Assembly: GCF_918797505.1 (NCBI RefSeq)
Contig: NC_092797.1
Coordinates: forward strand, 48,210,157-48,274,156
Length of the DNA stretch: 64,000 bases
Source: Bemisia tabaci
Lineage: Eukaryota > Arthropoda > Insecta > Hemiptera > Aleyrodidae
Direction of reading: 5' to 3'
A program made the translations under genes and the position numbers. Every line of letters begins with the position of its first letter. The stretch's first letter is position 1. A model generated the notes under the pieces. It was not told where the DNA came from and ran no database searches. It was given only the letters and a program-made list of their open reading frames with translations. Of this stretch, positions 15,201 through 27,200 are shown in pieces.

Positions 15201-18200
15201 AGATTTTACTTTTGTTCCGTATCGACGATGAAACTTCCAGACATCGATCTCTTACATCTTTCATTTAATTGCGACGTTGCAAACTTCTTCTCATACTTTT
15301 TTTTATAAGGAAAACTACTAACGTTAATTCTTGAAAACTTCGTGCTTTTTCTTCTCAGTTCGGAGAAAACGCTGCAAAAATTTCAAGAAATGATATTGAT
15401 TTGTTCTCCTTCAAAACAATAAAATAGAAGCAGAGATCTTTAAACGCAGGAAACGAGATATGTGATCTGGTAGTTTCACCGTCGGTAGGAACAGTATCTG
15501 ACTTGAAAGTCTCTGAAGGGTGATGGATCCTTTTTGTTCCCTAGAGATTTTTTTAATCCCGTGAGTTTCATAGTCAGTGGAGAGCTACTATTTTGTTACT
15601 CGTGTCGGTTGTCATTGTGCGAGTTTTGTTTTCCATTGATTCTTTCATGATAGCTATTTAGATTATATCGTTTTGGAGGCCATTTTACCTTATGTATACA
15701 TGTTGAGTACTGTACTGAACCGTACTGTACGAATGTTGAGTTGACTTGCCTCTAGATTGAAAAAAAATGTTCGAAGGAGATGTGGCCACGTATAGCTTAC
15801 GACGTATGGGTCCGAAAAGGTGGGGGGGGGTGGTGGTGATTGTTTCTTTTGATTTACTCTCAAGCCCTTTTCAGAAAGAGCAGTTTTGAGATTTTAAAAA
15901 GCCCTTTTCAAGTAGAGCATAGTGTTGATGAAGAACAGGCCTTCAAAGGGAATCGACTTTAAAACTTAGACCTGAGCACACGGTCGGCGTCTTAGAGACT
16001 GGCCCCTATTTATTATTATTTTTCACATGTTTAAATTTTCAATTTTTCTTATAACTATGAGATTTTTTAATGACGTATACTGTTTTAAACGCGAAGAGAA
16101 AAAAATTAAAATAAAGTGACGGAAGGTAGAACCCCCCCCCCCCCCCACATGCTGAGCTGAGCTCTTTCTCGGTGGGTTCATCCAGGGTTGCAATTTTTCA
16201 TGAAAACTTGAAATTTCATGGGAAAAATGCCACGATTTTTCAGAAAGATAAGATTAACATTTTTCGAAATGAAATGCAAAATTAAATAGAGGGTGACAGC
16301 TTTTTGCTTTTTGGTATTTTTAGCGCGTGTTGCATACTCAGCCCTTGAAAAGGGGAGAGCCGGGCAAAGTGGAACACTTTTTTTTAACGCGCTACAGAAA
16401 ATTTGTCTCAACTACCTAAAACATTCTGTTTATTTATAATTGAAGTTTCATCGCTTTTTTATCAAAAAAAGGTAAAAGAAGCCGGAAGAGTCTTCAAAAA
16501 GCGCCAAGAAAATTAGATACAAAAAAAAGAGGCCAAATTCCACTTTGCCCGACTTAAGTCGGGCAAAGTGGAATTTGAGACACCGCCCCTTGAAATTGTA
16601 TTAATAATTAAAAGGAGAAGCCGATTTAGTTAGATTTTGTTTTTGAAATCGAAACTAGAGCAATTACTGATTAGGTCAGATTCATGGATTTATCAATTTG
16701 ACACTTCTAAATGCGAACAAGCTCTCACGAACACGGGCCAAATCTGGCAAGGGCCGGCTAGTTACTTTCGTGATTCATTATTGTTTATGTTTTTCTTTTT
16801 GCACAAAAACAGTTTCTAATGAATAAGTGTTCTCTCTAGTTTCGATTTCAAGCACCACAGGATGAATACATTTTTTAAAATGACCATATTCCACTTTACC
16901 CGCCCATTCCACTTTGCCCTTGGCCCCATAAGTTTTCATGGGCGCGAAAAAAAATTTCGAAGGACCGGTTTTCTATTGCCGTCATTTTTTATTGGTTATG
17001 TTGTTGTTTTTTTGCATAGAAACAGTTTCTAATAGATGGGTACCTTCTCTAGTTTCAATTTCAACCACCAGAGTCGCCTTAGGACTGACAGGTTTTTTTA
17101 AAAGGCCAAATTCCCTTTTGTCCGCCCGTTCCACGTTGCCCGCCTCTCCCCAATATGTTTCATATTTGTCACAACTTTGTGTGAAATTTCATGAAATATT
17201 TCACGGAAAATTTCATATCTTTCATTTCATCCGTGAAACTCTGGCCATCTCCCATAGCTCATAAATGTCCAAACATTTCCTTGAGATCAAAAAGAGAGCT
17301 TCACCGCATCGATCTTCTGAGAGGTCAATTTAATGATTTCAATTTCTCCTGCCAATCTAAAATTTCAAAATTAACCAATCGAGTATGCCCTAATTATCAT
17401 GCATGAACCGTTTTGATCCAATTAAATCCCCGGCGAATATCCAAAGAATGGACCACTAGACAAGGTACGAATTTAAGCAATCTGATACATGTTTCTTAAC
17501 CAGAATTTCACGTAGAACACGATTCACACTACGAAAATTACCGAAATCAACTTCTAACGAAGATATTAACGTTTTTATTTTGCACTGATTACGAGGAATT
17601 TGAACTGCCCGCTCACAAGAAACTCAAAGCTCTACGTGAGTCAAATCGCGCACTACAACGGTTTCAGCAAGCTTCTCAATCGAGCAATGTTCATTTTCCA
17701 CCATGTGTTGTTCAAACTATTGGTAATTTGCTATAGCTGAGCCAAAGTATAAAGATTGAAGTTGCAGATGTTTACATCGCAGAGACTGTCATGATAAACA
17801 TTTAGCCTGCGATGTGAATCACGTAGAGCATTGAGTTTTCATGAGCGGATGGTTTGAATTCACGCATCAAGAATCATTAAATATCTTCGTCAGGAGTTGA
17901 TTTTGGTAATTTTCGTTGTGCGTATCGTGTTCTACGTGAAATTTTGGTTGAGAAACATGTATCAGAATGCTGAAATTCGTACCTTGTCTAGTGGTCCATT
18001 AGGAGGTTTGGTATCTCTCATGAGGAAGGAAGGAATCCTTGCTATGGGCAAGTTTTATTCTACCTTATAAGCCAAATTATCTTAATAAAACGCCAAAATC
18101 ATGAGCGACTGCATAGATTATATAAAATTTAATACTTTTTTCCTGTACCATTTTTTTGTGCACTGTTCGATGTTGTGTTTGCGCGTTGTCCTACGTATTT

Positions 18201-21200
18201 TCAAATGACGTGCGTATTTCGGAACTTGGCGCAATTCGCGATTCGGGAGTCAAAAGTCGAGAGCGTGACTACAGGGAACGGGTCGGGTAGAGAGTTCGCG
18301 ATGCTTGAAGTATCCTTACAGATTTGCAGGCGCTTCCAGTGATCGTTTTTCGCGCTAAGTTCAAACCTTAAGCTTTTTAACTTTCGGACATTTTCTTCCA
18401 ACAAATGAGATCCTCCCTCACGGATCCGGTCACAATTATGAAGCAACAACAATTTCTCGCATATCCACATCAATGAAAGAGAGTTTGGTCTCTTTTCCGC
18501 TGACTCACAGATTTCAAATCGGGAGTATCAAGTTGAATGGGTCGAAACTATGTGATACATTGGACTGCATTTTGCAAAAAGGAACCACTAGCATTGCAAT
18601 GATGCTAATATTGTGCAACTTCATCCTTTGCAGTAAAATTGCGGACATCGTGAAAAACTATGAAATTTAGATGGTAATTTTTGTCTTAAATTCACAGTTT
18701 TTAGCGAGTAAAATAGAAACTATTAATGGATAGTCGGGTTTTTCCTCCAAGACAAAAGAAGTTGCACAATCTTAGCAACATTGCAATGCTAGTGGTTCCT
18801 TTTTGCAAAACGCAATCCCATTGACATAGGTAAAATTGCGTATCCACAAAAGAAAGGAGAATCTCTTTTCGGCTGACTGAGAGACTTTAACGCAGGAGTA
18901 GGAAAGTTGGATGGGTCAAGAGCCGAGATCGAGACTAGAAATCGGGTCCCGCCGCACAGTGGATCGAGTCAATGGGCGAGATCGAAAAAATTAGGAAATT
19001 TAAAACGCTTATAACTCAGTTTATGCAAAACTTCGAGGTTCTAAAAGTAGTTTCATTACTCGTGAAATTTTTTTCTTAAATCAACCATTACAATCTACTA
19101 TGTGGCGGAATAAACATCAAAATTTCCTGTTTCAGTAAAAAATTTCATGTCTCACCTTGCTAGTTGACTCGATCCACTGTGCGCGCCGCACGCCTTGTGC
19201 CACTGTCACGGGGGGGGGGGGGGGGGGGGTCGCGCGGCACGATGCTTGAAGTATACTACAGTTTTGCAAACTTCCCGCGATAGTTTTACACGCATAGTTC
19301 AATTTTTCGGAATTTGAAATACATACTTGTGATCCTCATGAGAGAGGGATTCTTTAAATCAATCAAACCATGCTTTGTATTAGAAAATAGAAAGCATGTA
19401 GTGTCGATGAAGAACAGGATTTCAGAGAAAATCTGTTTAAGGTGATTCGATGGACGCCATATTTTGTGTCAGAACGGCATGCGATATATCGCATCAATTG
19501 GTTCCATTTTTTCAGCTACTCGTCATTTTTCTCCAATTTTGAGATCGCAATTCTGTTGTCAGGAGACTAAAGCACTCACTTACCAATTTTAACAAAGAAA
19601 TTTAACGTAATAAAGGCGTGGTTTTTTTAGAGAGAAAACATCGCATTCGATACTGATATTGAAACTGCCCTCGAATGCGATATTTTCTCTCTAAAAAAAC
19701 CACGCCTATATTACGTTGAATTTCTTCCTTAAAATTGGTAAGCGAGTGCTTCAGTCTCCTGACAACAGAATTGCGATCTCAAAATTGGAGAAAAATGACG
19801 AATAGCTGAAAAATGGAACCGCAATTGATAAGATATATCGCATGCCGTTCTGACACAAAATATGGCGTCCATCGAATCACCTTAAATTATGGCCTGGGCA
19901 CATGGGACTTAGAAACCGGTCCCGTAATAATTAATCATCCTCATTTTTCACACATTTATATATTTTCAGTTTTTCCTGCGACGTTAAGTTCTTCTAGACG
20001 CGCGTGGAGTATTTTAAAATTAAATGACGCACAGTAGTAAAAGCCCGTTTCCTTCCACACACTGGGTTCTTTCTTAACAGGTCAATCATTCACAGCTTGT
20101 GAATGTCCGTATATTTCCTCGCACGCGAGATCTGAAAGGAGATCTAACAAGTTTGCTCAAGTTTTATATTGAATTTGTAAAACTAATCAATTTTTTTCCC
20201 ACAAAGTAGACCTTAGTTGAGACCAAGTTGAGACCCATATTTTTTTGCGGTTCGAAGATGAGCCATCATTGTGGTCGGTATAAAGTTCTATTTTGTGAGT
20301 CATAGGGATCGTACACATTTTCGTGACGTCAAGGGGCATACATAATAGGAGGGCAGTGTTAATGCGTGATTTACAATTGAAGCGGCACAGGTACCAATAA
20401 ATTGCAATTTCATGGTGAAGTTACAGCTATCAGATCTGAGTGTTGCTTATGTTGCCTAATCACTATTTGAAAGGACTTCTCTTATTGAAATTAGTGGGAT
20501 AAAATCGCGGCATGTTGCACTTTTTTTGTTATGCAAATTGCCTAACTGCCTTACACGTAGATATTTGATAGTTTACAATGGGACTTTATTAACAAAAAGA
20601 TGGAAAAATAGTACAATTCTAATTGTAAAAAATTGCAGTTTGTTCCATTAACTTGTACCATTCTTTCAAAGTTCCGTTGCTCTATCGACGGTGAAACTAC
20701 CAAACCACGTATCTCGGTTTGCGACGTCGCAGACTTCCTGTCATACTTTATTTTTTAAATGAAAAACTACTCAACGTCCAGTTTTGAAAATTTCTGTGAT
20801 TTTTCCTCTTCATGCGGAGAAAATTCTGTGAAAATTTCAAGGAATAATATTGATTTGGTCTACTTCAAAAAAGTAAAATTCGAGCGTAGATTTTTAAACA
20901 CCGCAAACGAGATACGTGGTTTGGTAGTTTCACCGTCGCTATGCTCCTTGGGAACGATATTATTAAATTTAGGACAATTTTATGTTGAATTTATCTATTA
21001 AAGCATTCTTTTCTTTCTTTTGCAGTAATTATTTTGTGGCCTCTCCAACATTCGTCAAGCCGGTGTGCGAGGACTGAGAGGTTTCATTTTGCATCAGAGC
21101 TGTTCCTGAATTTAAGGATCATCGCTTCATCACGGTAAAATCTCTCCAACTCCTTCCTGCTCTCAGAATTAATTGCGAACGAATCGACCATTTGTCTATT

Positions 21201-24200
21201 CTCTAAATTTTTCAAAGTGAGCTGGCACAGTATTCTTCCTCACCACCGATACAAGCAATCGCCATTTGGGCGGATTTTAGTAAAATCAGTCTAACTTCAT
21301 CCCGCATTGTCTAAAATTGTATTTCTCAGTTCGAAAACTACCAAACTCGGCACGGTGCTCCTGAAGGGGGTTTAAAACGAAGTTGGTCATGAACGAAAAA
21401 TTTGAGCTGGAATGTCAAGAGGAGATCTCCCAGATACTAAAAACCACAATTTGGAAACAGGTTGTTGGAGCTCCCGGAGAAATAATCGCGATTTCATGGG
21501 GGTTTTTAGTCTTTTTCGGGGAAAAAGGCTCATGTTGGGCAATTAAATTCCCCCCTGCCCCAATTCTTTTTGGATTCATCTGAATTTTTAAAGCATTATT
21601 TTCCGGTATGAGGTACGACAGTCCTGAAATTTTCATGTCCGAGAAAATTCTTTTGCTCCCGTTGCAACGTTGCAAAGTTTTACGCTTCATAATTATGGAT
21701 TTTGCGAAAAAATTGTGACATTGGCCCCCCTGCTTCTTGGATTGGTCTGAATGTTTAGTATGTTATTCTCCGATATGAGATATGTAAATATTGAAATTTT
21801 CATGACCGGGAAATTGTTTTACCTTTCGTTGCAACGATGCCAAGTTTTAAACTTGAAAACTTAGGGTTTGGAGGTAGCACGATGGCATGGACCCGCATTT
21901 CTCGGTGAATTGATCTGCATTATTAGTATGCAATTCTCGCGTCTGAAGCACGACAATCCTATAATTTTCATGACCGAGAAAATTGTTTTGCCTCCGTTAC
22001 GACGTTGCAAAGTTTCAAACATCAAAATTAGGGATTTGACCATAAATGATGGCGTTTGGGCGGGATATTTTACAGAATTTTCTTTATTCATGAGTAATTA
22101 TACCAAATATTTTACTGATTTATCCATCCGAAACTGTAAGATTTCCTTCTTGCCTTTTTAATAATGTTTTTCCGGATGAATGTACTTCATCCTGCTGCAA
22201 CTGCAAGTGCCGGTTTTTTCATTCGCTTTTGCAGCGTCTGGGGGATCGGATCATGGAGATTAGCTTGTCTTAAATTTTTGTTGTGCTCAGTTTTTTTCTC
22301 TGGAAAATGGAGCTGTCAGAATCGAATGTTTATTTCAAATGTAAGTTTTTCATTTTTAAATCATTGCTCAGAAACACGCGAAATATACGTCCATTTTCTC
22401 TCATCACAATATTATTCTCTTATGAAGGAAACGTCCTGGATTCGGGCCCTCCGATTCCGCTGCGAACGGAAGACGAGTCCCGGACCTTCAATTCTGATTT
22501 CTTCTTCTTTTTTTCTGTAAAATACACATGTTTACTCTCCAATTATCCTTGAAAAGGTGGGTTTTAGTTTTTCCTGTACAGTAAAATGTACATTTCTGAG
22601 GTTTTTCTCATGGTGAAGAGTCCTGGATATTTGGGCCTCCAATCCCGCTGCGAACGGAAGACGAGTCCCGGACCTTCAATTCTGATTTCTTCTTCTTTTT
22701 TTCTGTAAAATACACATGTTTACTCTCTAATTATCCTTGAAAAGGTGGGTTTTAGTTTTTCCTGTGCAGTAAAATGTACATCTCTGAGGTTTTTCTCATG
22801 GTGAAGAGTCCTGGATACGGGCCTCCAATCCCGCTGCGAACGGGAGACGAGTCCCGGACCTTCAATTCTGATTTCTTCTTCTTTTTTTCTGTAAAATACA
22901 CATGTTTACTCTCCAATTATCCTTGAAAAGGTGGGTTTTAGTTTTTTCTGTACAGTAAAATGTACATTTCTGAGGTTTTTCTCAAGGTGAAGAGTCCTGG
23001 ATTCGGGCCTCCAATCCCGCTGCGAACGGAAGACGAGTCCCGAACCTTCAATTCTGATTTCTTCTTCTTTTTTTCTGTAAAATACACATGTTTACTCTCC
23101 AATTATCCTTGAAAAGGTGGGTTTTAGTTTTTCCTGTACAGTAAAATGTACATTTCTGAGGTTTTTCTCAAGGTGAAGAGTCCTGGATTCGGGCCTCCAA
23201 TCCCACTGCGAACGGAAGACGAGTCCCGGACCTTCAATTCTGATTTTTTGGATAAAATATACATTCATTTACGATTCATCTTTGAATGGGTGGGTTTTAG
23301 TTTTCCATGTTTACGCAAGCCTATCTCCATGATCCTCCAGACGCTGCTAAAGCGAATGAAAAAACTGGCATTTGCAGTTGCAGCAGGATGAAGTACATTC
23401 ATCTGGGAAAAAAATGTATTAAAACGGCAACAAGGCAACCTTACAGTTTCGAATGAATAAGTCATTAAAACATTTGGTATAATTACTCACAAATGAAGAA
23501 AATTCTGCAAGATCTTTTGCCCAAACGCAATCATTTATGGTCAAATCTCTAATTTTGAAGTTTAAAACTTTGCAAAGTCGTAACGGGAGCAAAACAATTT
23601 TCTCGGTCATGAAAATATTAGGAAAGTCGCAGTTCAGACGGGTGAAGAACATACTAAAAATGCAGATCAATTCACCGAGAAATGGGTTTATGCCATCGTG
23701 CTACCTCCAAACCCTAAATTTTTAAGTTTAAAACTTGGAAAAAAATTCCCCCGTCATAAAAATTTCAATATTTTCGTATATCACATCGGAGACCAATCTA
23801 AGAAGGAGGGCCAATGTCACAATTTTCTCGCAAAATCCATAAGATTTCGAAAGCGAATACTTACTCACTAAATCCCAGAAGCATTCAGTTTAGCAATAGT
23901 TAGTTTTGCATCGGCAGCATTTACTTTTATGTTTTTTATCTAATGAAATGAATCGTGAGAGAAATATTATTATATCGGCCACATTTTGGAGTTAGACTAA
24001 TTTAGCTTGAAGGCTTCCATCAAGCCACACGAATTAAAGCATGGCGGGGCTCTTGTCACAATCGATATATTTTCTTTTGTTTTAACTTTGTTCACCTATG
24101 AACGAGTCTGAGGAAAATTAAAAAAAAAAAACCCTCCCTCAGCAAAGTCAACCAATTCTCCGCAATGGCGGCAAAAGGAAAGAAAAAATTCAAATATATT

Positions 24201-27200
24201 CAGCATCATTCCCCAAATAGGCTCACACAAACTGCATTGATGAATAACTGTGCAGGTTGTATACCCTCCAAATTGCAGGGTATTTTTGGAACTTACAAAA
24301 ATCAAAATTAAGGCCTCAATTATTCAGCGAACGCAAACTTAAAAAAGAGGGATAAAAAGCAGTAAACACATGAATCTCAAAAACTGATTAAATTGACCTC
24401 TTTTAGGCAAGGGGCTTGGATGACACTTGCGAAAAAACCGCTTTCACTATTTCAAGGAATACGTGTTTAATTGTGCAAAATTACACGGAGCCTTATGGCG
24501 GCAAGAAAGTTTGAACTCAATTTTTTCTGTTTAAACATTGGATTTTAGGAGTGAAATCTGCACACCGTGCATTTCAAGACTAGCTTTAGTTGAAATCATT
24601 TACATGTCAATTTTTTCAAAAACTGCACACATCCCACTTGCCTTCCAAGCCCCTCAATTGACGCTCTCGTTACTCGTTGATTTTTTAATTCTTGATTAGT
24701 TTTTATTATTTTTTTTTTTTTTTATTTTTTTTTTGTAATATAAGCTTGATTATTTTTGAATCATACATTTAATGGCCGACTAAATCGGGCGAATTCTTGA
24801 CTCGTGCATGGATTGCCTGTTTTTCTACAGCGTTCAATGAGAATCATGCATTTGGTTACATTCATTGGCTGCGTGATAACTAGTGTCTGAAGTTTATTAC
24901 TGGCTACTGGGTTTTTATTCCTGGGAATCCTATTGACTATATACATTATGTAATAAGGAACTAATATTTGTGGATCATTCATAAATGCACCTATCTGTAT
25001 AGAGAAAATTAAATTGAGAGAGGAAGAAGAAGAGGAAAAAGAATGGAAAGAGGAGGGAGAAAAAGAGACAAAAGAAAGGGATAAGAATGGGTAGAAGAGA
25101 GTGAAGAATAGGAAGAAAAGAAGAGAAAGGAAATCAGGAAGAAGCAAGACAAGAGAGGAGAGAGAGGAGCATGAAGAAGAGAGGAAAGAAAGGAGAGCAA
25201 GACGAAGTGAGAGAAAACGATGAAAGGAGAGGGGGCGAGAAAGAGGGGGAAAGGAAGGGAGAGAAAAGAAGGAAGGGAATAAGAGAGAAAAGAAAAGAAA
25301 GAGGAGGAAAGTTACAAAGAAAAAGAGGAAGGAGAGAATAAAGAGGGAAGACAAAGAGAGTAAATAAGAGAGAAAAGAGAGACAGGAAAAGAGAGAGATA
25401 AAAGAGAGGATAATAAGGAAAAGAAGGAAAAGAGAAAGAAGATGATCAAGAGCAAGAAAAAGAAAAGAGGGAGAAGAAGTAAAGATGTAAGAGGAACTAG
25501 AAGAAGAGAGAAACGATGAAGAACAAAAATAGCAAGGAGAGGGAGGGTTGGACAAAAAGGAAGATAGAGAAGAAGAAGCAGCACACATTCTGCATAAGAA
25601 CATAAGAACATTGATGACACTTGCGCTGTTTTAAAAATGAGCCTAAAATATTAATTCCTCATTGCAAAATATAATTTTACATAATTAGGAATAAAGTAAT
25701 GTTATCAAAAAGATTTCAGTGTTTTAAATTCCTGAGCGGCAGGGATAAATCTAACCAACGACGAAGGTGAACCTATACTAGACCGCGTATCTCGTTTCGA
25801 TTGTGCGAAGTCATCTGAATGGAGGGGAGTTATTGGTGAAAGAGGGATGATTAAAGTTTTCGTGAGTGTTCTACGTTTGGAAAATAAAGAAAATTTAAAA
25901 TGAAATTTGTCATATTATTATCTTCATTCTACATTCTATCGACAATCTCCATTTCGTTCCGCTTTTTTTAAATTAGTAATGATAGTTTCATCCTTGTTAA
26001 ATAATTTCCATAGCAATATATTATTTCACTTATACAATTTTCGTTCTGGGGCTGCAATGCTCCTTTCTCGAACATAAATTTAGAAATTTTGCAGCGCTTG
26101 GACGTCTCAAGATTTGCCATTGATTCTGCATGCGTAGCCTCTTGCATCAAAAAACTTTTTCAATTAAGTGAGATTTATTCTGCTAGAGAAGAGGAGGAAG
26201 AAAAAGAGATAGAAGACGAGAGAAGAAAAAGAGGTAGAAAAAAGAGAAGAAAAGAGAAGAAAAGAGAAGAAAAGAGAAGAAAAGAGAAGAGAAGAGAAGA
26301 GAAGAGAAGAGAAGAGAAGAAAAAGAGGCAGAAAAAAAGAGAAGAAAAAGAGGTAGAAAAAAAGAGTAGAAAAGAGAGAAAAAAGAGAAGGGTATAGATG
26401 AAAAGAGAGAAGAAAAGATAGGGGGAGAGATGAAAAGAGGGATGAAAAGAGAGATGATAAAAGAGATGAAAAGGGAGATGAAAAGAGAGATGAAAAGAGA
26501 GATGAAAAGAGAGATGAAAAGAGAGATGAAAAGAGAGATGAAAAGAGAGATGAAAAGAGAGATGAAAAGAGAGATGAAAAGAGAGATGAAAAGAGAGATG
26601 AAAAGAGAGATGAAAAGAGAGATGAAAAGAGAGATGAAAAGAGAGATGAAAAGAGAGATGAAAAGAGAGATGAAAAGAGAGATGAAAAGAGAGATGAAAA
26701 GAGAGATGAAAAGAGAGAAGAAAAGAGAGAAGAAGAGCAGGAAGTAACGAGAGAAAAGGAGAAAAGAAAGAAGAACAGGATGGAGAGAAAGTAGAAAAGA
26801 ACAAATATTCAATTAACTTTCGTACTTTACTTTTCAGTCCCTCCCCCTCAGGGATTTTAAATATTCTAGTGCCCAGTATTATTAGAACGGGGGCGTACGA
26901 TACCGCAGCTTTTGGTTTGGGGTCGCAGTAGTGCTTGCACTTCCGTTGGACGGTCGGCAGCCATGGCATCCGTTGAAGGCCGAAACCAATGACCCAGGAC
27001 CCGGGTGCACGGCAAGGCCTGAGGGCGGTAGAGGAAACCCCTTCGGCAGATAAAATATGTCTGAGTTGGCAGGGGTCCATGATGTCGGGACGAATAATTA
27101 AAACCTCTTTCTCATCTCTGTTTTTTTTCCGTTTAGTTTTTGTTAAAGAGTGGATGGGTTTAGGTCTAATGGGTAGGTATGGGACTATTTTCTTCTTAAC

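Noticed and set aside
22433..23260. CRISPR array
   Set aside because: Units are 187 bases with no unique spacers; this is a tandem satellite in a eukaryotic element.
24761..25603. 280-residue minus-strand open frame rich in Ser, Leu and Phe
   Set aside because: It overlies a polypurine tract. The composition excludes stop codons on that strand; there is no domain, and all frames look alike.
26175..27080. 301-residue frame with FHLSFHLS repeats and a plus-strand MKREMKRE frame
   Set aside because: Both follow from a 10-base minisatellite, which is open in several frames with a 10-residue period.
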